Shown here in pieces: positions 23,175 through 34,230 of a stretch of 64,000 nucleotides of DNA (positions are counted from its first letter, which is position 1; every line of letters begins with the position of its first letter). Origin of the DNA: Cycas panzhihuaensis (Eukaryota; Cycadophyta); contig CM041465.1 in NCBI GenBank assembly GCA_023213395.1, forward strand, positions 196,981,741 to 197,045,740. The letters are read 5' to 3'. The position numbers and the translations under genes were made by a program. The notes under the pieces are model-generated. The model worked only from the letters and a program-made list of their open reading frames with translations. It had not been told where the DNA came from and made no database searches.

Positions 23175-23733
23175 CGTTAAACCTTATGTTTATATGTTAA
23201 GCTTATGTACTTTATATTTATGTATCATGTGTGCACTTTAATGCTTATGTGCACTTTTGTACTTTAGTGGTGACTTTATCACTTAAGTGATAAAGTACAC
23301 ACCCACTTTATGACTAGTGACATAACGTTGTCACTTATGTCACTTGAGGGTCAAATGACCCCATTGCACTTTTGCTCACACAAGAGCTTCCAAAAGGACA
23401 CATGTCCATCATCCAAGGCATGTATCTTTGATGTTTGACACTTGTCAAACATCCAAGGCCTTAGGTCTCTCATCTCACTCTATATAATGAGACCTCTCCT
23501 TCATTGTTGCACATTCAAGAGTTGGAGCTCATTGTTATTCTATCGCTTGCTAATCGTCGAAAGCATTCTTTGGTTGTTGGACTAATTCCAACACCCCATC
23601 TCTGGTATTGTGATCTTGCTCCTATTTTTCTTTGAGTTCTTTAAGTTCTTTGTTGTTTATGCTTAATGCATTTAATGGTATTGTGCTTTGTTAAAGATCT
23701 TAGACCTATGTGGCCATTAGGCCCATTCTAACA
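23175..23733 (+). repeat. 3' LTR of copia D (559 bp)
   Basis: Matches the 5' LTR with roughly a dozen substitutions plus small indels by eye. Its first base is C (CGTTAA instead of TGTTAA), a transition at the terminal T. It keeps the 20-bp palindrome (23275-23294), the hairpin (23426-23457, one mismatch) and the TATA-like box. Confidence 0.95.
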
Positions 23734-23738
23734 CAAAC

Positions 23739-24511
23739 AATGTCCATTTGTGTGCAAAGATTATGGTCATGGAGACCACAAGACAAAAAATTATAAAGGG
23801 AAATTTGAAGTGACCAATTTAATGACTAGAGTCCCTGAAACTAATAAAAACATTGAACTACAATCTAGAAGCAAACAAAAGGGAAAAGAAAAAGTGACGA
23901 ATGACTATTGGAACCCAAAAGTGGAAATGGATTGCTCTGAATTAACTAAGAAGACCTTGGATGAAGTTGCTAAAAAAGAAGCAGAAAATTCATTACCTAT
24001 GGGGAAACCTAAAACTAAATATGTTCGTGTGAGGCAAAATAAACCCAAAGAGAAAAGATCCATTATCCAGGACATGCAACCATAAGAATAACTAGTGTAG
24101 GCAGAGGAATTATTCAAAGGATTACCAATAGAAGATGTTCCTCGAATGTTACTTTTAATGGAGAATTTAGTGAAACAATTACAATTAACCATTCCATTAC
24201 AACAAGTGATTGAATGGATAAAAATAGGGGTATTACAACAGAAGGAAGTTGTTAAAAGTTTAAAGAAAGCCATACTGTCCTCTAATCTCGACTTGACGAT
24301 ATTAGTTACGATTTTGGGCAAAAAATTTCACATTGTAATTGTTGATGGTGGTGTAACAGTGAATGTATTACCAACAACCACCTGGAAAAAGTTGGGAAGC
24401 CCCAAATTGGAAGCAACAACATATTCCTTAAATTTGGCAAATGAATTATTGGTTAAACCCGTTGGAAAACTATTGAATGTCAAAGTGGACGTGGTAGGTG
24501 TTGTATTCTAG
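23739..24511 (+). pseudogene. gag C-terminus and protease of gypsy G
   Basis: Sequence continues the gag frame interrupted by copia D: CPFVCKDYGHGDHKTKNY is the Cys/His-rich end, followed by a Lys-rich spacer to 24085. 24146-24511 contains FHIVIVDGGVTVNVLPTTTW, the plant gypsy protease pattern in which the catalytic Asp-Ser-Gly reads Asp-Gly-Gly. Stops separate the two parts. Confidence 0.82.
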
Positions 24512-25309
24512 ATTGATTTTACGATCATGGAAATAATTAAGGGGATGGTATTGAATCCGGCATTGCTTGGTTGTCCCTAGTTGTATAAAGCAGAATGTCT
24601 CCAAAGTTGGAAGGGCGTTAGCTTCATATTAACAGATGGGGGAAATGAGGTTGTCTTCCTTGAGCTCAGGAAGCATTTGATTAAGATAATCTTAGATGAT
24701 GCCTCAAGCGCAATAAAGAAATTTTGTGAACTTTTGAACAGACAAATTTATATCACATAATTAAGGATTCAATGAAATTAATCAACTCCTAGGAGTATGA
24801 ACCCAACTATTTTGAGGAGTTGTATAGTTCCTCAAATGAGGAAGGAACTAAGAAATTTATAGATTGTTGGTTACAAGAATCATATGAGATCAACCCTCCA
24901 TCCTTTCGATGCAACCTCCTTTCTATATATACTACTAATGATATAAATAAAAAATCTAATTCTTTTGAGTATTTTGGTGATCATCGTAGTAATAGGATGA
25001 TAGAGAGATTAGGAAATGAATGTATGAATGATAAGTTTGCTATTATTGTAGAAATGATTCAAACCTTAGACCATAGCCATTGCCCTAACCCTAACCCTTG
25101 CCTAGACCCTAATCCTTTACCCCCTCCTAACCCTGACCTTCCCTCTACCTCAGGTGTGGGTTTTGAGGTAGACAACCCTCCCTGATCCCCAACCCATAAC
25201 AAGGAAGGAAACAATAACCCTTCCTCATCTTCTCTTGAGGTACGCCCACCTAACGATAGATCCTGTGAGGAAATGATATACCCATGGGTACCAAGCTACT
25301 AATGGAGGA
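24512..25309 (+). other. Protease-to-RT spacer of gypsy G
   Basis: An open stretch (24820-25185) ends in a Pro/Asn-rich region encoded by CCCTAACCC-like triplet runs. No enzyme domain is seen. Confidence 0.45.
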
Positions 25310-25915
25310 AGAGGGTGTTGAGAAGACAAGGTCCCAATAACCTAAAACCGCCACCAAGATCTAAACTATTTTGCAACTAGTTACAGGAATTGAAACTGAA
25401 ATTTAACATGCAAGTTCTTAAACCAGAGATAATGCAATAAAATGAATAAGAAAGCTAAGCATCACATATACACCCGATATAACGTGGTAATACCCTAGCA
25501 GTGTGCTAGGGAAACATCCACACAGGAAAGGTATCGATTTCTATTATCAAAGAATGGAGAAATGTACACAATTTATAGCAGAATGCTTACAACAACAACA
25601 ACCAACCGCCCAACTCCTCACAATACATCCAGTACATCGAACACTATCAACATAATGAAAAAACACCTTAAATCGGGCTATATGAGAGAGTTATACAAGC
25701 CACAAATGTCAACCATAGAATCTAGGGTATTTTGAGCGAACGACCCTGATTCTCTTTACAATTTAGTATGCTTTTCAATGCTAGCTTTTTGGGTCGGGGG
25801 CTATTGCCCCCGAACCCCCTCTTTCTTGCGTTCCAACCCCCGCCCCCACCCTTGGCCAAGGGGGGCTCTCCAATAGGCAATTCTTCATAAAGCTTTCCTC
25901 AGACTAATTGGAGTC
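25310..25915 (-). repeat. LTR-like insertion in gypsy G (solo-LTR candidate)
   Basis: This stretch interrupts the pol region and has no pol similarity. It carries an AACGTGGTAATACCC-type block and a CTAGCAGTGTGCTAG inverted repeat like those in the plus-strand view of copia LTRs A and B. It ends in a C/G-rich part with GGGGGCTATTGCCCCC. Exact ends and a target duplication were not found, so the call is tentative. Confidence 0.35.
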
Positions 25916-26099
25916 ATTTTTTCTTTTTCATATTGGGAAAAATAGGAAAAACATGGATGTTGGGAAAGGAGAAAACCCTAGATGCATCTTAACACAATCT
26001 CAAGAATTTTTTTATTAAGACATTTTTGCATTCATTATATGATAAAACTATAAATAAGGTGCTAAAATAGGTCAGAAAGTTAAGTATAGGAGTAGAACA

Positions 26100-27720
26100 A
26101 TCAAGAACTATGTCATTAGTAAGGACTACAGAAAGCAGGGAAGCAAAAGAGGAGGAGGAGAGTCATAACTCTCCTCCAGAGTATACCAAATCAAAATATG
26201 AGGAGCGGGATGTGGAGAATACCCTAGCTTATCAAATCATGAACAAAGATAATATAGAAGTGGGAAAGGTGAAAACAACTCAAATCAATTTGGGAACACC
26301 AAAAAATTCATAGAATATATTTATTGGGTACTATTGGGATAATAAAATAGTGGTAGAGGCGCATGCTTTATTTGAGTAATATAGAGACATCTTCACAAGG
26401 TCTTACAAAGACCTGAAGGGCATCCCTCTGTGAGATCGGGATGCATCACATTGATTTAATAGATGGAGTAAAACTTGTGAAACAACGACCTTACTGCATG
26501 TACTCTAAGTATAAAGAAATGGTGCAGAATTGGATAAAATGCTAGAAATAGGGTACATATACGAGATTGGCTACAATGATCGGGTAAGTCTTGTAGTAGT
26601 GGTGCCCAAAAAGAATGGGAAAATTCAAGTTTGTGTGGACTACAAACAATTGAACAAGGTAACAAAGAAGGATCCATTCCCACTACCCTTTACAGAGGAT
26701 GTATCGGGGATGTTTGGCAGGAACAAAGTCTTTGTTTACAAATGGTTTTAGTGGCTACAATCAAGTATAGATTGCTCTAGAGGATCAAGCTAATGCAACC
26801 TTTGTGACATAATGTGGAACTTAGGCATAAATGGCTTGACCAATGCACTTGTCACATTTCAGTGTATTGTCATTGATATTTTTCGAAAAATGATTGGAGA
26901 AAACGTTGCAGTGTTCCTTGATTATTGGACCCTATATGGGCTAATGAAAAATCATATGGACAATTTTAGGGAAATGTTACAAACATGTAGATAAAATAGC
27001 CTTTGCTTTAATCTAGAAAAGTGTACTTTCTTAGTGCCATTTGGGAACTTGCTAGGACACATTGTGAGCAAAGATGGATTGTTAACGAACCTAGTCAAGG
27101 TTTAGACGATTTTGTACTTCTCGACTCCCTTGGCATGGAAACAATCAAAGGGTTTCTTAGGAGTAACAAGATATTACAGAAAATTCATTAGAGGGTATGC
27201 ATGTACATTTGGACCCTTGGAACAACTATTGAAACAAGATTTGGAATGGGAGTGGGGTATAGAGCAACAAGATGCATTTGAATCTTTGAAAGTGGCCATA
27301 ACATCTGCAACTATCTTACGATTTTCAGAATGGGACAAAATATTTTATGTCCATGTAGATGCATTGCAATAGGCAATTGGTTGTGTACTAGCTCAACTTG
27401 GGGAACTAAATGTCGATCACCCCATTTATTTTGCTAGTAGAAAACTAACCAGGGCCAAACAAAATTATAAGACCATAGAACGAGAAGGCCTCTAAATGGT
27501 TTATGCCCTACATAAATTTTGCTACTCTCTTATCCAATCCATTCAAATTTTATGTTGACCATCAAGAATTGATGTACTTTCTGAATAACCTTATATTGAG
27601 GGGATAGATCAATAGATGGCTTATGTTATTTTAGGAATTCACTTCTAAAATATTTGTCAAACTTGGAGAAGCCCATGTTATACTTGATCAATTATTGAGA
27701 GTCAAGAACAAGGAAGAAGT
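26100..27720 (+). pseudogene. Reverse transcriptase-RNase H of gypsy G
   Basis: SYKDLKGIPL (about 26400) and HHIDLIDGVKLVKQRPY open reverse transcriptase; 26530-26751 has VVVVPKKNGKIQVCVDYKQLN. The active site at about 26914-26928 reads FLDYW, where one catalytic Asp of the pair has become Tyr. 27112-27372 holds the connection (TRYYRKFIRGYA) and the start of RNase H (FYVHVDAL), which continues past a stop with IGCVLAQLGE and PIYFASRKL to about 27720. Many stops. Confidence 0.88.
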
Positions 27721-27859
27721 AACAAGTATACAAGATTTTTCAGATGTAGCACTCTTCAATGTAGAGGTAGTTCCAACAGAATGGTATGAAGGGATTCTCA
27801 AGTATCTTGCAACAAGCAAGTTGCCACTACACATGGGAAAAATAGAGTGAAGACATTTT

Positions 27860-29031
27860 GCTTAGAAAGTAGAACCATACCAATTGATTCAGGGGGAATT
27901 GTATCGTCTTGGCCCTATCGAGGCGCTTCATCGCTATGCTAAATTGCACGAAATAGAACAAATCATGAGCCAAGCACATGAAGGTGTGGCAAGAGGTCAT
28001 ATGGGAAAAATGGCAATATGGCGAAAAAGTATTATCGACAGGATTTTGGTGGTCTACAATGTTTGAAGATATAAAGAATTGGATCAAAAAGCGTAACTAC
28101 TGCTAGCGAGTAGGGAAATCGAGTTGTTAGGACTTTTGGCCTCTCAACCTAATCCTATCTTTGGCACCATTCGAGAAATGGGGCCTAGATTTTATTGGGC
28201 TTATCAAACTAGCAACTCAACAATCTCAAGCTCGATACATTCTTGTGGCCACAGATTACATGACCAAGTGGCTGGAGGCAAGGCCCTTAAGAAAAGTAGA
28301 TTTAGATAACATAGCTAGATTTTTATACGAAGTAATCGTCACGCACTATGGATGCCCATTGGAAATTGTAAGTGATCAAGGTGCAAATTTTTTGAACCAA
28401 GTAATAGAAACATTAACATGAAAATTCATGATTAGTTATTGGAAATCAACAACTTGCTATCCTTGAGCAAAAGGACAAGTCCAAAGCTCCAATAAAGTTA
28501 TTCAAAATTGCCTTCGGAAAATTTGTGACGTCGACCGATCCAAGTGGTTAAAAAAGCTTCCATCAGTGCTATGGGCTTTCAGAACCACATTCAAAAGGAC
28601 AATTGGACAAACACCATTCCAATTGGTATACAAAATGGAGTTCGTTCCTCTAATTGAATTTGAGATGCCTAGCCTGAGAGTTGCCATGACTTGCTGACTT
28701 GACGACTTCCATTCCTTACGAGAATGGCTATGACAATTACTGCAATTTGAAGAGACAAGATATATGCAAAGTGGTTACAAAACATTGAAAAAGTAAGGCA
28801 AAAGGTGTGGCATGATGGTCGTCTAAAAACACCTCAATTTCGGAAAGGAGACCAGGTTTTGTTATATGTAGTAAGTTTTGCATGCACCCTGGAAAGTTAA
28901 AGATGCTAGGGTTAGGGCCATACATTGCCAAGAAAATTTTTGATAACGGCTCAATTAGGCTGAGAGAGATTGATGGCCCACAGTTGCTAACCTTGGTTAA
29001 TGGTAGCCGATTGAAACCCTATCGCAGCTAG
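27860..29031 (+). pseudogene. Integrase of gypsy G
   Basis: 27884-28066 is a decayed His/Cys zinc-binding region (IMSQAHEGVARGHMG). 28161-28421 gives the core: FEKWGLDFIGLI and LVATDYMTKWLEA, then IVSDQGANF with the second catalytic Asp. The Glu position reads QVQSSNK, so Glu has become Gln. The C-terminal part ends at TAG 29029-29031 after SRLKPYRS. The TDYMTKWLEA form is typical of Tat/Athila-like integrases. Confidence 0.88.
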
Positions 29032-29734
29032 TGTATGCCAAATTCACTAGAGGAATCAACTGGTTGTATCAGACATGTTGCTTGACATTGGAGATAATTG
29101 AGGTTATCTTGGTATCAGAATATGATTCCAACTTCATGTGTAAAATGGAAAAATACAACAAAAAATTAGAAAATAGAAAAAATAATTGTAACTCGTCATA
29201 CACTTAAGCAATATGATAGTATACAAAAGGGAAAAATAATGATAATAACTAAAAAAAGTGTTGATGAAAAATAAATATACAAGGAGAAAGGAAAAAAATA
29301 AAAAGAAAATCAAGATAGAATAAATCATCATTGGAAAAGTTTTAAAAAATGATACATTTTACGTATACGTTCCTCCAAATTGCACTATACATTCCAAAAA
29401 GGAACGGTATCAGAAAAGCACATAAGAACGTAAAGTGACAGAAATAAATACACACTCTTGTAAGCATTTTGACGCATAACACATAGTGGAAACGAGCAAA
29501 AATAAATGCTAGATCACCAAAATTAAACCTCATTTCAATGAGGTCAAGTTCCAAAGTCATGAGCATCAACCAACAAATGCATTCCAGTGGTAATAACAAC
29601 AATTTTCGGTGCAAAATAGTCATACGTTCCTTCGACGAACGTATTGAATGTATTTAGCTTTTAAGTGCAAAAACCCTACTCATTTCTCTTGTTAGTCATA
29701 AGTAGTACTTCCCATTTTTCCATTAGTGTCCAAA
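29032..29734. other. AT-rich spacer between pol and ORF3 of gypsy G
   Basis: Low-complexity A-rich sequence (notably 29130-29340) with no supported gene, promoter or repeat family. Confidence 0.5.
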
Positions 29735-30830
29735 ATGAAGATTGCAAGATGCAAAGAGAATTATCTATCCAAATTGAAGGCAGGATTGGATGGATTGCCA
29801 ATTGCATTTAGAAATAAGATCAAACAGGTAGGATGGGGAGAGTATATTTACCTAGCTCTGTTATATTAGGATTCAGGGTTGATGGAAAGCATCCTAATGG
29901 AATTGAAAAAAAAATATCAAACACATTCATTTGGATGTTCTTATTATCCATACCATTACTAGACTTCCTAAGGAAGGGTATGTCCTAAGTTCCACAAAAT
30001 GATCGGAGGTGGACCATGAAATTTGGGTCAGAGAATTATGTGAAGAAAAACACAAATATTCTTGGGAGGAATCTGAGTGGTTGACATTTGAGATTTGAGA
30101 CTTCAGTGGGTGTCCAAAGTGATAGTCACCAGGTTTTAATCCAAACAAAAATATACATATATTTTAGGAGGTATGATGTTAGTACTACCTCAAATTCGTG
30201 ATGGGGTACAATGGAATTGGCCAAAGTTTTTAGCCATAAACATGATGCAATAGATTGAGAAAGTGTCTACCCATCCCTTTTGACATCCCTCCTTGTTGGC
30301 AATGTTGATATGTTAGTGCCCAGGAGTACAACCTCGCCAAATACCCATTGGACCGCACAAGCCATTGATCAAGCAATGGGTGGATGCATTCCTTGAGTCC
30401 ACTCAAGATACAAAAGTGAAAAGAAGGGTAAAGAAAGAAATAACAAAAATTTTGAAGTGGTTATAACAAACGACAGGGAGTCTAATTTAACATTGTTCCA
30501 AGCAGGTGGTCAAGAAAAGCACCAAACAGAGACATGAGGAAGAGGAAGAAGAAATAGAAACCAAACCCTCACTGGGGGGATTGGGCCCTAGTTGAAGAAG
30601 AATTCTCTGCCACCATGGAATTGAGAGAAACATCCTCCCATCCAACATTGATAGAAGGAAAGGGATAACAAATCATCTGAATGGTGGAAGAAATGGAAGC
30701 AAGCTATAGGGTAAAAATTGCCGCTTTGCAAGAAAAATTAAAAGAAAACGATGCAATCATAGCTACCCTCACTCAAATTAATAAAGATATACTGAAGGCC
30801 AATGAAGTGTCAGTAGATATGAGGCAGTAA
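29735..30830 (+). pseudogene. Additional ORF downstream of pol in gypsy G (ORF3)
   Basis: An ATG at 29735 opens MKIARCKENYLSKLKAGL; the reading continues across several frames with stops. 30681-30830 is a clean 49-codon tail, MVEEMEASYRVKIAALQEK onward, with heptad-like hydrophobic spacing suggesting a coiled coil, ending at TAA 30828-30830. Tat/Athila-branch gypsy elements are known to carry an ORF here. No signal peptide or membrane segment is evident, so it is not called envelope. Function unknown. Confidence 0.5.
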
Positions 30831-30845
30831 AAGTAGCATTGATAT

Positions 30846-30859
30846 AGAGTGGGGGAGAA
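30846..30859 (+). other. Candidate polypurine tract of gypsy G
   Basis: AGAGTGGGGGAGAA is the best purine run before the 3' LTR, but it is about 70 bp from the LTR start inferred by similarity. Either the LTR start needs revision or the true tract has decayed. Confidence 0.4.
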
Positions 30860-30931
30860 TAAAATTAAAAATTTTTGGAAAATTTTGAATTGAACAAGGA
30901 TGTTCAACCCTTTTTGTTGACTAGGGATAGA

Positions 30932-31737
30932 CATTGGGGCAAAACTTGGTGCTCATGCTATTTTGGACCATGGAAAAGTAGGAGCATATGCTTATTTTGA
31001 GATGAGGAATGCAAAAACGCACCATTAAACTATTGCACGTGGGAATGCATGCCAGAAAGCAATGAAGAAATCCAAGGAACAACTCTTGGGGAACACACAC
31101 TAGGGTATGGTTTGAAAGGAATGCACGAAGACTATAACACATGGAACACATGCCTAGAATCAAGTCGTACATTCTAGACATGATGACATCATCCATGGGC
31201 ATATGTATGCATAGTCGTACAGACATGCATGGTAATTAAGTGGTTGTAATGAGAAATTAAGTGAAAAGGTACTTTTGTTATGAAAAGGAATGGTTGTGAC
31301 CATAAGTCACAACCATTCCCCCAAAAGGCATGTAATTTGGTATTTATTGGGACTTGTTCCACCATTTTAGTGTGAGAGCCGAGTTACTTGATCTGATGAT
31401 ACATTCCCAAGTATATAGGAACAATTATTGAAGCATACGTTATGATTCATGGTGGAATGCATGTAGGATGTGTCCATTTCCAGTGATGTAAGGACATTAA
31501 CAATGATATTTTGCTTAATATAATAGTGAGTTACTTGGAATACTAAATATTTTGTGCATATTGACTATTTCATAATGAATGTGTGTTGGATTATTGATCG
31601 TTATATGGCATAATGATGATGCAAACTGTATGAGCAAGTGATAACATGACTATGTTAACCAAGCCCTAGCTAGACTATTAGGTGAGGACTCCTTGACAAA
31701 TGTATTTTCATAGGGGTAGTGAGAAGTAAAATCAACA
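30932..31737 (+). repeat. 3' LTR of gypsy G (806 bp)
   Basis: Aligns with 13501-14263; its first bases have mutated (CATTGG for TGTTGG). It keeps a perfect 14-bp-arm hairpin (31287-31319) and a segment near 31480-31550 missing from the 5' LTR. It is followed at once by the second copy of CTAGG. Confidence 0.85.
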
Positions 31738-31742
31738 CTAGG

Positions 31743-32489
31743 TAGGAATGACACACAAGCAATGAGTGGTTGTTACATAGAAAAGGGTAACAAGGACTTT
31801 ATGGAAGTGAACAAAGGGTGAAGAAAGTGTTGCCACTCATCTAAATGAAGACATGGTTGAAGTGATAGTTTGGAGTATTGCTAGTTGCTTCACATATGTA
31901 ATGAAGGAAGCCACTATAGTTCGAGTTTTAGGCTTGGGAATGCCTTTGGGTAAGGACGGAGATTGAGCTTAAAGACATCAAGATAGATCCTTCATAGGAA
32001 GATATAGAGGCCTACACTCCTAAGGAAACCTTGACCAAAGGCAGGGTGATTCAGTCTATAGGAAATCTAATTATATTGGGAGATTAAATCATAAGCGAAG
32101 AAGTCCAAAGTAGAGATCAAATAGGTTATGAGGACATCCTTGCTAAGGAGTTGGTAAGCGCTATCCAATGCACCTAGTGTAGGGGGATAAACTCTTAAAA
32201 GTTTGAAAGGGGCTTACATTTTCATTAGTTCCCTATGTAGAGAAGTAACTAAGGGCCAGGAGATTAACAAAAGGATCTAATCTTATAACTATGGTTGAAC
32301 ATGTAGAGGAGAGAGTCTATCATTGGGAGAGGGAGGAGGAAGTCCTACAGAAAGCTTTGGTTAAGGGAAAAAAGTAGGTGAAGACAACTGAGCTAATGAT
32401 GTAGGGTGATTAAGCCAAAGAATCGACTGGCTTCCACCTAGCCACTAGGGAATTGGTAAGGCCAAGAACCTACAAAATTGAATAGTGTA
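31743..32489 (+). other. Unidentified decayed sequence H, right part
   Basis: Continues the sequence interrupted by gypsy G at 13495. Several Glu/Lys-rich coding-like runs occur with stops; nothing was recognised. Confidence 0.35.
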
Positions 32490-33083
32490 ATGCAGGAAAA
32501 TTTATCCCTTAAAGAGGAGAATGCAAGTTTAGATGAGAAGGTATAGGAATTGACCCAAGTACAGGGAAGGTTGTTAATTCAACTACTACAACAAAACACT
32601 GTCCAAGAGGTGGAGCAGTTGAACCAGGAAAGTAAAGTAGAACAACCTATTAGTGAGTTGCTAAAGCAATATTAGGAAGGCCAAAGTGCACTTGCCCCAC
32701 AACTATGGGAATTTTGCTTTGAACTCATCAAGCTACAAGAACATGTGGCCTCGATTAAAAAGGCAACTAATCACCATTACTCCTTGTTGATGAGATAATT
32801 AAAACTACTTCATGATGAGGTAGTTGAATTGCTTGCTAGGGAGCGAACCTCCAAAGTATCTTTCTTCATATGGTACCATTAGGTCATGGGCATCTCTCAC
32901 TAAAATGCTAGGATGATGAAGGAGAAAGCTAAGTAATTGGAAGTTGCTTTGGTGAAACCCATCTGTTCATAATTGATGGCCTTACACCAAGAAAGTAAAT
33001 TTCTCTTAGAAGGTGCATGTCTGTAAAGAGAAAACTACTTGAAGGAAGTAGAAAAGAGTAGGGACAAGAGATTAAGTCAGTAG
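32490..33083 (+). pseudogene. Decayed coiled-coil protein frame in H
   Basis: One frame of 198 triplets from ATG 32490 to TAG 33081-33083 holds a consistently Glu/Lys/Leu/Gln-rich protein (MQENLSLKEENASLDEKV at the start, LHDEVVELLARERTSKVSFF later), suggesting a long coiled coil. The in-frame stops are all TAG or TAA, each one C-to-T step from a Gln codon, and no frameshift is needed. It may be a retroelement ORF like that at 29735-30830 or a decayed host gene. No family is recognised. Confidence 0.5.
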
Positions 33084-34230
33084 GGCTTGAGGGATGGGGT
33101 GGAGCCCCACCGGTGGGCTAAATAGATGCATGGTTGACTGGTAAGCCAATGAGATCTCAAGGGCTTGTTGTTTAGGGAAACATCAGAACTAAAATTGGAT
33201 GGGAACAATTGAATTAGGCTTTTCGTAAATCTGGAGTTGATTAATACTCTCTTAGCATAGTAATATTGAAATGATCTTGGCATTTGGATGATGGGAGGAA
33301 GTAGCTAACCGACAATTTTGAGATCTAGATATAGATTCTTGAAAGTTACAACTACTTCATGCCTATATCTCCAGAGCAATTACAACATGCTGGTGGTCAC
33401 ACTTTCATGGGAACTTTAAAAATGGAGAAAGAGGATGAATGTATTGTGGCTTGGTCTACTTGCTACAATCACCTTTGTTTCATTTAGTTGTCTTATGTTT
33501 TCATTGAGATGTTCTAGACTTCTTTGAACTCTAATTTTCCTGTGTGTTGAAATACTCATGTTTCTCGTGTTTTGATTTTAGATTTGAAAGCATTGTCTAG
33601 CTAAATAGACCCAAGCAAGAATCTTAGGTTGTGGGCAAGGGTATGGTAGCAATTCAAGGTACTTATTTTAGGCCAAGAGTTGGAATGATGCTATGTTGCA
33701 TTTTCTTTCCTTGGAAGAATTATATATGAGACTTGATGAGTTAGTCTATCTACTCATCCATTATACATAGATTCATTTTGAAAGTCATTGTATACTGTTT
33801 GATTCTTTTAAGTTTAATCGATGTGCTCTTAACATTATCGAGTGATATGCAAGATTACAAATGTTTCCATCTTAATTATAATGTGGCATGGAAATAAGGT
33901 TGATTGCGTTGTAATCTTTTGGATGTTGTTTTATAGGCTTGCCTTGTTACTAGCTTCTTTCTTTTCTTTTTACTTTACTTCGTGTGCCTTCTTGGAAGAT
34001 GTTTACGTATATCTTATTTTTCTTTTAATACATTCCACAAACGGGTCTATTTAGATGTATATCCAGACATGACGCAATTGTAAACACTTTGTTGTGTATA
34101 GTCTTCTTTAATACATCTTTGTGCATGCTATATATTCTAGCAAATCAAAGCTAATCACTCCTTTAAGCAAAGAGTTCAGACACCCCCATTATTTATCCTT
34201 GTGTTCCTTGACGTTGCTTCAAACACTCGT
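33084..34230. other. Uncharacterised AT-rich stretch, right end of H
   Basis: T-rich plus-strand sequence resembling a 3' untranslated region, with no domain. Gypsy F homology begins near 34231 on the other strand. Confidence 0.35.

Larger units (their letters stand above)
16171..23733 (+). mobile_element. Ty1/copia retrotransposon D (structurally complete, coding broken)
   Basis: Complete order: 5' LTR 16171-16753, primer-binding site 16756-16767, 2.3-kb leader, gag, protease, integrase, reverse transcriptase, RNase H, polypurine tract 23163-23174 and 3' LTR 23175-23733. The 5-bp target duplication CAAAC is exact at 16166-16170 and 23734-23738, inside the gag of gypsy G. It is of the same family as element E (35629-42657): proteins and the 3' half of the leader align closely. 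Confidence 0.96.
13501..31737 (+). mobile_element. Ty3/gypsy retrotransposon G, split by copia D
   Basis: Two related LTRs (13501-14263 and 30932-31737) bracket gag, protease, reverse transcriptase, RNase H, integrase and a further downstream reading frame. The 5-bp target duplication CTAGG is exact at 13496-13500 and 31738-31742. Removing copia D and its duplicated target leaves about 10.7 kb. The integrase (VATDYMTKWLEA) and the extra ORF resemble the Tat/Athila branch. All coding parts are heavily decayed. Confidence 0.9.

Noticed and set aside
25081-25140. CCCTAACCC-like runs resembling telomere repeats
   Set aside because: Only two or three imperfect units; they lie in an open frame encoding a Pro/Asn-rich stretch of gypsy G and do not form a (CCCTAAA)n array.
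29735-30830. Envelope gene in gypsy G
   Set aside because: Correct position, but no signal peptide, membrane segment or cleavage motif is visible; the tail looks like a coiled coil.
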